Assembly (NCBI GenBank): GCA_934201705.1
Contig: CAKPXF010000002.1
Span: 70,733 to 134,732 of the forward strand
Reading direction: 5' to 3'
Source of the DNA: an uncultured Bacilli bacterium
GTDB taxonomy: Bacteria > Bacillota_I > Bacilli_A > RFN20 > CAG-631
Length of the DNA stretch: 64,000 bases
Part shown: piece by piece, positions 46,278 to 54,867 of the stretch
How the letters are laid out: each line of letters starts with the position of its first letter
How positions within the stretch are numbered: position 1 is the stretch's first letter
Made by a program: the position numbers and the translations under genes
The notes under the pieces: generated by a model
What the model saw: only the letters and a program-made list of their open reading frames with translations
Database searches by the model: none
What the model was told of the DNA's origin: nothing

Positions 46278-46418
46278 GCAACGAAAAAGTTGTGGAAAGA
46301 AGAGGCGCCCGCTTCTCACCTGATTTTCTAAGAAAATAGGTAAATGTCACAATTTGTAAGAAAAGTATATTTAAGGGCGCATCTTGCGTCCTTTTATTTT
46401 TGTAAGAAAGAGGGTATC
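46278..46418 (+). promoter_or_regulatory. Attenuator leader of the infC operon (L20-leader-like)
   Basis: About 140 nt of untranslated leader lie between the promoter and infC. They include a GC-rich block AGGCGCCCGCTTCTCACC, a hairpin ACCT-ATTTT / AAAAT-AGGT, and a full terminator just before the ribosome site. In Bacillus this operon is controlled by ribosomal protein L20 through premature termination, so the same logic is likely here. Detailed match to the known L20 leader was not tested. Confidence 0.75.
46373..46400 (+). terminator. Attenuation terminator inside the infC leader
   Basis: A 9-bp stem, AAGGGCGCA (46373-46381) with TGCGTCCTT (46385-46393), with a three-base loop, runs into TTATTTTT. 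It ends 18 bp before the infC start. Confidence 0.88.
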
Positions 46419-46979
46419 ATTATCAATAATTCATCATTCAACAATAATCGTATGCCAACAAATAAGAATTCTGATTATCTAGTTAACGAATCTATTCGTT
46501 TCCCTAAAGTTTTAGTAATTGATGCAAATGGTAATGCTTTAGGTGTTAAAGATAGAAGAGAAGCTTTAAATATGGCAAAAGAAGCAAATTTAGACTTGTT
46601 TTGTATTTCACCACAAGCTACTCCACCAGTATGTAAAATACTAGATTTTGGAAAGCATAGATATCAATTAGAAAAGAAAAGAAAAGAAAACGAAAAAAAA
46701 CAAAAAGCAATGATTCAAGATGTTAAGCAAATTCAATTAAGTCCTGTTATTGATACACATGACATTGAAACTAAAGCAAGACATTCAACAAACTTTTTGA
46801 AAAACGGCGACAAAGTTCGTGTTGTTGTTCGCTTTAAAGGAAGACAAATGGCACACCCTGAAGTTGGTGAGGAAGTAATGAACCGTTTTATTACAATGTG
46901 TTCAGAAGTTGGAGTTGTTGAAAAAAAGCCAGTTATGGATGGTAGAAATCTAATAGCTACTTTAACTCCAAAGAAATAA
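46419..46979 (+). CDS. infC: Translation initiation factor IF-3, probable AUU start
   Basis: IF-3 keeps 30S subunits free and checks the start codon. The conserved protein reads YLVNESIRFPKVLVIDANGN, GVKDRREAL, then linker and RFKGRQMAHPEVGEEVM. The only ATG upstream (46344) would have to translate through the attenuation terminator, and the next ATG (46449) lacks a ribosome site. AGAGGG at 46409-46414 precedes the codons ATC-ATT-ATC at 46416-46424; ATT 46419 is chosen because AUU is the known autoregulated start of infC. ATC 46422 is an alternative. Length is then about 186 aa. Confidence 0.93.
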   Translation: MINNSSFNNNRMPTNKNSDYLVNESIRFPKVLVIDANGNALGVKDRREALNMAKEANLDLFCISPQATPPVCKILDFGKHRYQLEKKRKENEKKQKAMIQDVKQIQLSPVIDTHDIETKARHSTNFLKNGDKVRVVVRFKGRQMAHPEVGEEVMNRFITMCSEVGVVEKKPVMDGRNLIATLTPKK

Positions 46980-46996
46980 TTGAGGAGGAAATAAAT

Positions 46997-47191
46997 ATGC
47001 CAAAAATGAAATCAAGAAAAGCTTTAACTAAGAGAGTAAGAGTTACAGGCACTGGAAAATTAAAAAGAAAATGTGCTAATATGTCTCACTTAGCACCTAT
47101 TAGATCACAAAAACAAAAAAGACATTTAAGTAAAGCAAGATTAGTTCACGAAACAGATGCAAAGAGACTAATGCCTTGCATTCAAAAGTAG
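46997..47191 (+). CDS. rpmI: Ribosomal protein L35
   Basis: A 64-aa basic 50S protein with the standard start PKMKSRKALTKRVRVTGTGK and LRPIRSQK-like middle (HLAPIRSQKQKRHL). GAGGAGG lies before the ATG, 17 bp after infC. Second gene of the infC operon. Confidence 0.97.
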   Translation: MPKMKSRKALTKRVRVTGTGKLKRKCANMSHLAPIRSQKQKRHLSKARLVHETDAKRLMPCIQK

Positions 47192-47203
47192 GAGGAAAAG
47201 AAT

Positions 47204-47563
47204 ATGAGAGTAAAAGGTGGACCAGCTACTAGAAATAGAAGAAAAAAAGTTTTAAAATTAGCGAAGGGTTATTATGGTTCAAAACATCTTCTTTTTAGAA
47301 CTGCTAAACAACAAGTAACTAAAGGTTTATACTATGCTTTTAGAGATAGAAAGCAAACAAAGAGAAACTTTAGAAAATTATGGATTGTTAGAATTAACGC
47401 AGCTGCTAATCAATGTGAAATGAATTATTCAACATTAATGCATGGATTAAAGCTTGCTAAGATTGATATCAACCGTAAGATGCTTTCAGAACTTGCAATC
47501 AACGATTTTGCTGCTTTTGCAAAACTTGCTGAAAAAGCAAAAAAAGCTTTAGCTAAAGCTTAA
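47204..47563 (+). CDS. rplT: Ribosomal protein L20
   Basis: A 119-aa 50S protein with RVKGGPATRNRRKKVLKLAKGYYGSKH and the RNA-binding RDRKQTKRNFRKLWI stretch. It is the likely autoregulator of the operon through the leader upstream of infC. GGAGGA precedes the ATG; a terminator follows. Confidence 0.98.
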   Translation: MRVKGGPATRNRRKKVLKLAKGYYGSKHLLFRTAKQQVTKGLYYAFRDRKQTKRNFRKLWIVRINAAANQCEMNYSTLMHGLKLAKIDINRKMLSELAINDFAAFAKLAEKAKKALAKA

Positions 47564-47577
47564 TATTTATAAAAAGT

Positions 47578-47610
47578 AAAAACTCCCACAAAAAACGTGA
47601 GAGTTTTTTA
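47578..47610 (+). terminator. Terminator of infC-rpmI-rplT
   Basis: AAAACTC-C-CAC pairs with GTG-A-GAGTTTT (one mismatch) around an A-rich loop, followed by TT. Confidence 0.85.
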
Positions 47611-48139
47611 ATTTATTAAGAAATTCTATTTTATAAAAGAGTAAAAATTGTAATATGGGTGATTATGAAGTGTTTGATAATTCTTGCTTTCTATATTTTA
47701 TTGACTCATAGAAAATAGTTCTTTTGTGTTAAAATTAGTAATATTTAAAACAATATTTTTATAATGTTACTCTTTATAAGTTAAGTCAAGATTATTTTGC
47801 TAATAATAAAATTGATACATACTTTAGCTAGAATAAAAGATAAAGAAGAAATAAAACTTAAAGCTAATGAAATATGCTAGAATAGATATATGAATAAATA
47901 ATATAGCAATAGTATGTATAAATAATGGCAGCTTATTTATAATTGATGAGCAAAGATTAAAATCAATTAGGCAATTATAAATGATGTTTTAAATGTAGCA
48001 ATTAACATAGGTAGAAATGTAAAAAAATGATGAGATAATATCTAATTTGAGGGATAGTGTTCTAACAATGTCTTATCGAGTACAGGTAAGATAATAGTTA
48101 TTTACCTTAAACAAGTAATAATTTTAACAATACATCATT
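47611..48139. other. Gene-free gap with a possible worn coding remnant
   Basis: No intact gene is visible in about 530 bp. Around 47898-47978 a plus-strand frame stays open (NNIAIVCINNGSLFIIDEQR...) and looks more protein-like than its surroundings, but stops break it on both sides. I do not recognise it. It could be the residue of a lost gene or chance. Confidence 0.4.
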
Positions 48140-48163
48140 AAAAAATGGGATTTTCATCCCATT
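48136..48163 (-). terminator. Terminator of the HD-domain gene
   Basis: On the minus strand AATGGGA (48163-48157) pairs with TCCCATT (48150-48144), followed by a T run. A second perfect dyad, AAGTGATTT/AAATCACTT (48164-48183), lies directly upstream. Confidence 0.75.
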
Positions 48164-48186
48164 AAGTGATTTTTAAATCACTTTTG

Positions 48187-48840
48187 TTATAGCAGTGATT
48201 GTTCGTTAATTAAAAGCTTAAATGTTAATTTGAAAAATTCACATGCTTTTTTACAAAGCATCATTCTTGATAAAAAGATTTCAAAATAATCCATTATTGA
48301 GCAAATTTTTATGTCAATTGTAAGATTTAATGTCAGTGTTTTCTCTTCTTTATTAATAACAACCTTTGAAGATTTTGCAGCATAATTAACACGATTATGA
48401 ATATTATAAATATCAGCTTTTTTTCTGACTCTTGTTCTTCTAACATCAGTTTTATCGGCAATCATCAAGGCTGATGAAACAACATTAACAGGATATGCTG
48501 ATGATTCATCATGATTACCAATTGCAGTAACAATAGTTGCAATATCTTCTGTGTCCATATTTAATTTATCTAAAATTCTAAAAGCCATTAAAGCGCCAGA
48601 TTTTGCATGACCGTCTCTATTTACAACATTTCCAATATCATGCATGTAAGCAGCTATTTTAGCAAGTTCAATAGTATGCTTATCATATTCAAGCGTTGTT
48701 AATATATATTCTACTACAGCAACACAACGCAAAACATGATTAAAAGAATGCTCAGTATAGCCAATTGCTTCTAAGTATTTATCGGCTGATAAAATATAAG
48801 TATTAATCTCTTTATTATTTCTAATTTCCTTATAGGTCAC
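48187..48840 (-). CDS. HD-domain phosphohydrolase
   Basis: A protein of about 217 aa with the metal motif HxxxxHVLR...HDIGN (YMHDIGN at about 68) and the later NHDESS and ADKTDVRRTR, typical of HD hydrolases that act on nucleotides. The substrate is not predictable. GTG 48840 has the best spacing from AGAGG; a GTG at 48849 overlaps that site. Single-gene unit with its own terminator. Confidence 0.85.
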   Translation of the reverse strand: MTYKEIRNNKEINTYILSADKYLEAIGYTEHSFNHVLRCVAVVEYILTTLEYDKHTIELAKIAAYMHDIGNVVNRDGHAKSGALMAFRILDKLNMDTEDIATIVTAIGNHDESSAYPVNVVSSALMIADKTDVRRTRVRKKADIYNIHNRVNYAAKSSKVVINKEEKTLTLNLTIDIKICSIMDYFEIFLSRMMLCKKACEFFKLTFKLLINEQSLL

Positions 48841-48917
48841 TACTATCACCTCTTAAATTTATTATAGCAAAATATTATATATTAGTTTTAATTTTTACCA
48901 AAAAATTGCAAAATTTT

Positions 48918-48945
48918 TACAAAAAAACTGCTTTTGTAGCAGTTT
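48918..48945 (-). terminator. Terminator of mscS
   Basis: On the minus strand AAACTGC (48945-48939) pairs with GCAGTTT (48931-48925), followed by T4. Confidence 0.8.
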
Positions 48946-48949
48946 AAAA

Positions 48950-49774
48950 TTATTTATTTTTAATAGTAACATCAAGTTGATTAAATGGAATTTCAATTCC
49001 TTGCTCATCAAAAGCAGTTTTTACTTTTTCAAGCATATCGAATTTTACAGTCCAGTAATCTCCATTTTTACACCAAACAAGGGTTGCTATATCAATACTA
49101 CTATTTGAATGAGCACTAACTCTAATAGTTGGAGTAGGATCTTTTAAAACTAAATCATAATTATCACAAATATTTTTAATGATTTGCTTTGCTTTTTCAA
49201 AATCATTTGCGTATGAAATTGAAAATGTTAAATCAACTCTTCTTGTATCTTTTTCTGAATAATTAACTATTTCAGTTGTTGATAGCTTGCCATTTGGTAA
49301 ATAAACAACTTTATTATCTGGAGTCCTAATTTTTGTATTGCAAATGTAAATGCCTTCAACAGTTCCACTATAGCCACAGGCTTCGATAAAGTCATCATCC
49401 TTAAATGGTCTAGTAATTAATAATAAAACTCCACCAGCAAAATTAGATAATGTTCCATTTACTGCTAAACCAATACCAACACCAAGTGATGCAACTAATG
49501 CTGAAATGCCACTAGTATCCAATCCTAAATAGCCAACACAGGCAATAACAACTAATACTTTTAAAGCAATTTTAATAACATAGCTTAAAGTGCGATATAA
49601 TGTTTTATCGACTTTTTTGTTTTTTTCTACCTTCGTAGAATGCTTTGCAACTTTTTTACTAATAATATTGATTATTTGAAATGAAATAATTAAAACTAAT
49701 AAGGCAATAACAATTTTAATTCCAGTTGTTGTAAGCCAATTTTGTATGGTTTCCCAAACTTTTTGCCAATCCAT
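48950..49774 (-). CDS. mscS: Small-conductance mechanosensitive channel
   Basis: A 274-aa MscS-family channel that opens under membrane tension to release solutes. Three membrane segments occur (about 17-37, 65-85, 90-115). The pore helix ASLGVGIGLAVNGTLSNFAGGVLLLITRPFKDDDFI is the family hallmark, followed by the beta domain (CGYSGTVEGIYICNTKIRTPDN) and the alpha/beta vestibule. AGAGGTAATATT precedes the ATG. Confidence 0.93.
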   Translation of the reverse strand: MDWQKVWETIQNWLTTTGIKIVIALLVLIISFQIINIISKKVAKHSTKVEKNKKVDKTLYRTLSYVIKIALKVLVVIACVGYLGLDTSGISALVASLGVGIGLAVNGTLSNFAGGVLLLITRPFKDDDFIEACGYSGTVEGIYICNTKIRTPDNKVVYLPNGKLSTTEIVNYSEKDTRRVDLTFSISYANDFEKAKQIIKNICDNYDLVLKDPTPTIRVSAHSNSSIDIATLVWCKNGDYWTVKFDMLEKVKTAFDEQGIEIPFNQLDVTIKNK

Positions 49775-49828
49775 AATATTACCTCTTTTCTAAATTTAAT
49801 TATATAATTATGCATTTTATAATGCAAT

Positions 49829-50671
49829 TTATTTATTTTCAAAGTATGCAATACATATTGCTTTTGGACCGATGTGGGAACCAATTGTACTACCAATTAA
49901 GACTTTATCAAATTTTGTGTTATTTGGATAAATATCCTTTGAATCCTCAATATATTTATTTAATAATTCATCATCTAATCCTGAATATCCAAGCATAAAT
50001 GGCATATTAAAATTTATTCCATTTCCTTCATTTGTCTTTAATCGAAGCATATTGTTTCCTTGTTTTGAGCCTCTTGCTTTACCAATAAAATGGACTTTTC
50101 CATCCTTTATTTCAATAACTGGTTTAATGCCTAAAATTCCACCAACAAAAGCAACTGCCAAAGAAATTCTGCCTCCTTTTTTTAAATAATCTAGAGTATT
50201 TAACAAAGCTATAAGCCTAATTCTTTTCTTTTGTTCATTTAAAGTATTGATTATTTCTTTATAGTTTTTACCTTGCTTAATTAAATCAACTGCAAGTCTA
50301 ATTAGTAAAGCTTCGCCAACACTTACATTTTCACTGTCTACAACCTCAACATTATTAAATTCTTCTTTTGCAAAGATTGCGCTTTGACAAGTAGATGATA
50401 GTTTACTTGACATAGTAATGCAAATTATTTCATCATCTTTATACTTATTAAAAGCATTAATAAATTCATTTGGAGTTATTTGGCTTGTTTTTGGAATTGC
50501 TTTACAGTTTTCAAGCTTTTTAAAAAAATCTAAGTTTGTAATATCCACTCCATCTAAATATTCAATTCCATCAATATTTATTTTCATTGGAATAATTTCA
50601 ATATCTAATTTTTTTGCTTCTTCAATTGATATATCAGATGCTGAATCTGTTATTATTTTAATCACATTCAT
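49829..50671 (-). CDS. DegV-family fatty-acid-binding protein
   Basis: A protein of about 280 aa of the DegV/FakB group, which holds fatty acids for phosphorylation by FakA. It starts VIKIITDSASDISIEEAK and has the family MSSKLSSTCQSA and RISLAVAFVGGILGIKPVIEIKDGKV, and near the end IGSTIGSHIGPKAI. ATG 50671 follows AAGG closely; GTG 50665 would be better spaced. An ATG at 50722 would add an unrelated Lys/Asn-rich stretch. It lies 54 bp upstream of mscS in the same direction. Confidence 0.93.
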   Translation of the reverse strand: MNVIKIITDSASDISIEEAKKLDIEIIPMKINIDGIEYLDGVDITNLDFFKKLENCKAIPKTSQITPNEFINAFNKYKDDEIICITMSSKLSSTCQSAIFAKEEFNNVEVVDSENVSVGEALLIRLAVDLIKQGKNYKEIINTLNEQKKRIRLIALLNTLDYLKKGGRISLAVAFVGGILGIKPVIEIKDGKVHFIGKARGSKQGNNMLRLKTNEGNGINFNMPFMLGYSGLDDELLNKYIEDSKDIYPNNTKFDKVLIGSTIGSHIGPKAICIAYFENK

Positions 50672-50831
50672 AACCTTCTTTTTTATATTTATATTTTGGA
50701 TTGTTTTGCAATAATTATTCATTCATTTAAAATGCTAACTTCATTATTATATTTAGCAAATTAAAAAAAAGCAAATTTTAAAAGATAAAGTAAACAATTA
50801 AATAATTTTTTGTGACTTAAAATACAAAATT

Positions 50832-50853
50832 ATAATCTAATTAATTAGATTAT
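50832..50853. promoter_or_regulatory. 22-bp perfect palindrome, candidate operator
   Basis: Bases 50832-50853 read the same on both strands (half-site ATAATCTAATT). It lies 16 bp before the -35 box of the next operon, a position suited to an activator. Its AT-rich nature makes chance possible. Confidence 0.5.
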
Positions 50854-50869
50854 TAATTAATAAAATACT

Positions 50870-50899
50870 TTGACACCTAATATTATAAAGATGTAAAAT
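50870..50899 (+). promoter_or_regulatory. Promoter of the enoate reductase-aconitase X operon
   Basis: A consensus TTGACA (50870-50875), an 18-bp spacer and TAAAAT (50894-50899) lie 35 bp before the start codon. Confidence 0.8.
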
Positions 50900-50934
50900 A
50901 TAAATGTAAAAACTAATTAAAAGGGAGATAAAAT

Positions 50935-52989
50935 ATGCAAGAAAACATCAGTTCTTTATTGACACCATGGAAAATAAAAAATCTTGAAATTAAAAACAGG
51001 ATTGTTTTAACGTCTATGGGTGGTACAGATTTATTTGGTTGGATGGAATTAAACCATTTTGATAAAGATGGGGCAAGATTTATTATGGAGGTTGCTAAAA
51101 ATAATGTAGGTTTAGTACTTCCAGGTTGTCAGCCAGTTTATAATCCAATGTTTGGTTCTTGGCTTTATAAAAACAAAAAAATGTATAAGGATTTAGCTAA
51201 ATGGCTGGTTGAATTTCATAAAACAGGTGCTAAATTGTTTGTACAATTAACTGCTGGCTTTGGCAGATCATTTACAGTTTCTAAAATGATGGAAACGTTA
51301 TATAATAATAAGATTTTAAATGTTTTATCAAAACCATTTATGAATCTTGATAAAATTACTGCTACAGCTAGTCCGTCGCCAAATAGATGGTCAGATAAAT
51401 TACCATCAAGGGAAATGACTAAAAAAGAAATACAACAATTTATTGATGCTTTTGCTAAATCGGCAAAGTTATTAAAGGATGCTGGTGTTGATGGAGTTGA
51501 AGTACATGCTGTTCATGAAGGATATCTTCTTGATCAATTCACTTTAAAATATGTTAACAAAAGAACTGACGAATATGGTGGTAGCTTAGATAATCGTTAT
51601 CGTTTTGCTGCAGAAATTGTAAAAGCTATTAAAAAAGTATGCGGCGATGATTTTCCTGTATCACTTCGTTATTCTGTGGTTTCTAAAACAAAGGATTTTA
51701 GAAAAGGTGCTTTACCAAATGAAAAATATGTAGAAGTAGGACGTGATATGGAAGAATCAGAAATTGCTGCTAAGTTTTTACAAGATGCAGGATACGATAT
51801 GCTAAACTGTGACAATGGTACTTACGATGCCTGGTATTGGGCTCATCCACCAGTATATATGCCTGATAATTGTAATTTAAAGGAAGTTGAACATATTAAA
51901 AACTTTGTTAATATTCCTGTTGTTTGTGCTGGTAAAATGACACTTGAAGCAGGCGCTAAATCTGTAAATGAAGGAAAAATTGATGCTGTTGGCTTTGCAA
52001 GAAACTTTTTAGCAGATCCAGAATGGTTTACAAAGTATTTAAATGGTAAAGAAGATGAAATTCGCCCATGCATTTTATGCCATAATGGTTGCTTTAATAT
52101 GTGCCATTATAAAGGCGTTCCTAATGATCAAGATTTATCTGATTCACTTCATTTATCAAGATGTGCTGTAAATGCTGAAATGATGCAATGGGATAAGCAT
52201 TATATTAAGAAGACAAATAAGCCAAAAACAGTTCATATTATTGGTGGTGGAATTGGTGGCATGGAAGCTGCTAGAGTTTTAAAACTTCGTGGTCATAATC
52301 CTATTATTTATGAAAAGAGTGCAAAGCTTGGTGGAACTTTTATTCCAGCTTCAAGCGAATCATATAAAGGCAAACTTCGTGATTTATTAAAATGGTATAT
52401 TAATACTATAGAAAAATTAAATATTGAAGTCAAATATAATTATGAAGTAAAAGATATAAATGAGTTTAAAAATGACCCAATAATCATTGCAACAGGCTCA
52501 AAGCCAAGAATTTTAAGAAATGTTGAAGGACATGAAAAGATGATTGAAGCTTGTGATTATTTAAATGGTAAGGAAGTAAAAGATGTTGTAGCAGTTATTG
52601 GTGGTGGTTTAACAGGATGTGAAATAGCTTATGAACTTGAATTACATGGTAAAAAGCCAATAATTGTTGAAATGAAGGATGACTTAATTGCTCAAAAAGG
52701 TGTATGTCTTGCTAATTCATCTTATTTAAGAGAATATTTTGCTTATAAAAAGGTTGATGTATATTTGGAAACATCATTAGTTAAAGTAAATGATGATTCA
52801 ATTGTGTGCAAGAATAAAAATAATGAAGAATTTACTATTCCATGTGAAAGTGTAATTTCTTCAATTGGTTATATTCCAAATCCTTTAGTTAGTAAAGGTA
52901 AGAATGTTTACTTAGTTGGTGATTGCTTACATGTTGGAAATTTAAGAAGTGTAATATGGCGAGCATATGAAGTTGCTATGAAAATTTGA
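50935..52989 (+). CDS. 2-enoate reductase-type FMN/FAD/Fe-S oxidoreductase (Old Yellow Enzyme family)
   Basis: The 684-aa protein has an FMN TIM barrel (about 1-370: LLTPWKIKNLEIKNRIVLTSM, GVDGVEVHAVHEGYLLDQF, KRTDEYGGSLDNRYRF). Next come the 4Fe-4S cysteines CILCHNGCFNMC plus a later Cys (about 379-410), then an FAD/NAD module with GGGIGGMEAARVL (about 433) and GGGLTGCEIAYEL. This order is that of enoate reductases, 2,4-dienoyl-CoA reductase and BaiCD/FldZ-type enzymes, which reduce activated C=C bonds. AAGGGAGAT precedes the ATG. It begins an operon with aconitase X. The true substrate is unknown. Confidence 0.92.
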   Translation: MQENISSLLTPWKIKNLEIKNRIVLTSMGGTDLFGWMELNHFDKDGARFIMEVAKNNVGLVLPGCQPVYNPMFGSWLYKNKKMYKDLAKWLVEFHKTGAKLFVQLTAGFGRSFTVSKMMETLYNNKILNVLSKPFMNLDKITATASPSPNRWSDKLPSREMTKKEIQQFIDAFAKSAKLLKDAGVDGVEVHAVHEGYLLDQFTLKYVNKRTDEYGGSLDNRYRFAAEIVKAIKKVCGDDFPVSLRYSVVSKTKDFRKGALPNEKYVEVGRDMEESEIAAKFLQDAGYDMLNCDNGTYDAWYWAHPPVYMPDNCNLKEVEHIKNFVNIPVVCAGKMTLEAGAKSVNEGKIDAVGFARNFLADPEWFTKYLNGKEDEIRPCILCHNGCFNMCHYKGVPNDQDLSDSLHLSRCAVNAEMMQWDKHYIKKTNKPKTVHIIGGGIGGMEAARVLKLRGHNPIIYEKSAKLGGTFIPASSESYKGKLRDLLKWYINTIEKLNIEVKYNYEVKDINEFKNDPIIIATGSKPRILRNVEGHEKMIEACDYLNGKEVKDVVAVIGGGLTGCEIAYELELHGKKPIIVEMKDDLIAQKGVCLANSSYLREYFAYKKVDVYLETSLVKVNDDSIVCKNKNNEEFTIPCESVISSIGYIPNPLVSKGKNVYLVGDCLHVGNLRSVIWRAYEVAMKI

Positions 52990-52999
52990 GGTATGAAAT

Positions 53000-54283
53000 A
53001 TGGAAAATAAAATGATATTAACACAAGAACAACAAGATATTTTAGATGGAAAAAAGGGTGAAACTTTAGCTAAAGTAATGGAAACAATGGTTCGTTATGG
53101 CCAATTATTTGATGCTACATCTATGGTTAAAATTACAAGTAAATATAATCACTTAGTTACTTCATTTGGCTTAAAGGGCTTAGCATCAATTTATGATTTA
53201 CTTGATAAATTAATTGAAGCAAAAGCTGTATCTAGTCAAAAATTTACTGTTGACCCTCGTCCACTTGATAAAAATGTCCCAGCGAATTTTATTGAAAAAT
53301 TTGTATTTTATAAGTTTATGTATACAAGACAAGAGCAATATGAAAAGCAGCTTGAAACTTTAGGCTTATTAAATAAAAATGCTTTTACATGCACTTGCTA
53401 TTTAGATGAAGTTGGAAACACGCCTGAGTATGGTGATATTTTATCTTGGTCAGAATCAAGTGCAGTAGTTTATGCAAATTCAGTTCTTGGAGCAAGATGT
53501 AATCGTAATTCTGGTATTATTGATTTAATGGGGTCGATTGTAGGCCTTGTTCCAAAATTTGGCTTATTAACAGATGAAGGAAGAAAGGCTAAATGGATTA
53601 TTAAGGTTAATACTACTAGTAAGCCCGATGCTCAATTATTAGGGTCTGCAATTGGAATGAAGGTAGTTGAAGATGTTCCATTTATTGAAGGCCTTGATAA
53701 ATGGTTAGATTATAAGCTAGATGATGATGCTAAAGCATATTTAAAGGATTTAGGAGCAGCAAGTGCAAGTAATGGTGCTGTCGGCTTATATCACGTTGAA
53801 AATATTACTCCTGAAGCAATAAAGCTAAAAAGAAATTTGATTGAAAATGATGCTAAGGTTTATGTAATTGATGATGCAGAATTAAAACGTGTTTATGATA
53901 ATTACCCAATTATTTGGAAAAATAAAGATGCAAAGCCAAAATTATGTTTTATTGGTTGTCCACATTTATCATACGCTCAGCTTGTTGAGTGGACAGAAAA
54001 AATTGATGGGGAATTAACTAAGCTAAATAAAGAAAAGGTTGCAATTCCAACTGTGTTTACATGTGCACCTAATATTATTGAAAAGTTTAAAGAAACTAAA
54101 TACTATCCTATTTTAGTTAAAAGAGGCATTATTTTATCTTATATATGTCCTTTGATGTATATGAATAATCCTTTATGTGGAAAGGTTCCAACAATTACTT
54201 CAAGTAATAAACTACGCACTTATACAAGTGCGAAATATTACACAAATGATGAAATTTTAAAGCAAATTATAGGAGATAATTAA
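53000..54283 (+). CDS. Aconitase X large (catalytic) subunit
   Basis: The 427-aa protein belongs to the aconitase X (DUF521) family: it starts with MILTQEQQDILDGKKGETLAKVME and has NSVLGARCNRNSGIIDLMGSIVG, then WTEKIDGELTKLNKEKVAIPTVFTCAPN and SNKLRTYT. Known members are phosphomevalonate dehydratase of archaea and cis-3-hydroxy-L-proline dehydratase of bacteria; both remove water with an Fe-S cluster or metal. This two-subunit form pairs with the next gene. It follows the enoate reductase by 10 bp. The substrate is not known. Confidence 0.88.
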   Translation: MENKMILTQEQQDILDGKKGETLAKVMETMVRYGQLFDATSMVKITSKYNHLVTSFGLKGLASIYDLLDKLIEAKAVSSQKFTVDPRPLDKNVPANFIEKFVFYKFMYTRQEQYEKQLETLGLLNKNAFTCTCYLDEVGNTPEYGDILSWSESSAVVYANSVLGARCNRNSGIIDLMGSIVGLVPKFGLLTDEGRKAKWIIKVNTTSKPDAQLLGSAIGMKVVEDVPFIEGLDKWLDYKLDDDAKAYLKDLGAASASNGAVGLYHVENITPEAIKLKRNLIENDAKVYVIDDAELKRVYDNYPIIWKNKDAKPKLCFIGCPHLSYAQLVEWTEKIDGELTKLNKEKVAIPTVFTCAPNIIEKFKETKYYPILVKRGIILSYICPLMYMNNPLCGKVPTITSSNKLRTYTSAKYYTNDEILKQIIGDN

Positions 54284-54284
54284 T

Positions 54285-54728
54285 ATGAAAGAATTTAAAG
54301 GAAGAGTAGTTGCTAAAGGAAAAGTAACGGCCATAGCACTAGTGTCACATAGTGGCTTAAATACACTTGCATCGTTCCAAAAGGCTTTACAATTTGGAGA
54401 TAAAACAGCAACATGCGGAGACCAAAATAATAAAGATTTATATCAAAAGCAGATGGCAGGTAAAGCTTTATGCCTACCATGTACTATTGGTTCAACAACA
54501 GGGGGATTAGTTTTATATTGTGCTTGCGCCATGAAACGCCAACCATCTTGTATGCTGTTTTCAAATCCAATCGATTCATTAGCTGGAGCCGGGGCTATTT
54601 TAGCTGATATTTGGCTTGATGATGTAACAATGCCAGTAATTGATTCATTAGGTGATGAGTTCTTACAATATGTTAAAGATGGCATGAAAATCACTGTCAA
54701 AGAAGATGGTGTCGTAATTGTAGATTAA
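54285..54728 (+). CDS. Aconitase X small (swivel) subunit
   Basis: A 147-aa DUF126-type swivel domain: FKGRVVAKGKVTAIALVS at the start, then LPCTIGSTTGGLVLYC with the conserved Gly-Ser-Thr substrate loop and NPIDSLAGAGAILADIW. It completes the enzyme whose catalytic part is encoded one base upstream. The two-gene form resembles archaeal phosphomevalonate dehydratase in layout; the nearby genes do not include other mevalonate steps, so that function is not supported. Confidence 0.88.
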   Translation: MKEFKGRVVAKGKVTAIALVSHSGLNTLASFQKALQFGDKTATCGDQNNKDLYQKQMAGKALCLPCTIGSTTGGLVLYCACAMKRQPSCMLFSNPIDSLAGAGAILADIWLDDVTMPVIDSLGDEFLQYVKDGMKITVKEDGVVIVD

Positions 54729-54779
54729 TTAATTTGTTTAAACAAATAAGAATGTATTGAATTGCTATGACAATTTCAA

Positions 54780-54824
54780 AAAAACTTTCAAATATACTTA
54801 AAGTGTTTTTGAAAGTTTTTTTTT
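54780..54824 (+). terminator. Terminator of the aconitase X operon
   Basis: AAAAACTTTCAAA (54780-54792) pairs with TTTGAAAGTTTTT (54808-54820), and the T run continues to 54824. Confidence 0.88.
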
Positions 54825-54867
54825 GAAAAAAATTATCGATTAATATTTTCAATGTACATATTATTCA

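Noticed and set aside
46344..46418. ATG at 46344 as the start of infC
   Set aside because: It would translate through the leader and its terminator, and the added 25 residues do not resemble IF-3.
47701..47735. TTGACT as a promoter in the gap after rplT
   Set aside because: No -10 element lies at an acceptable distance.
54285..54728. Phosphomevalonate dehydratase function for the aconitase X pair
   Set aside because: The two-gene layout is like the archaeal enzyme, but no other mevalonate gene is nearby and the partner is an enoate reductase.
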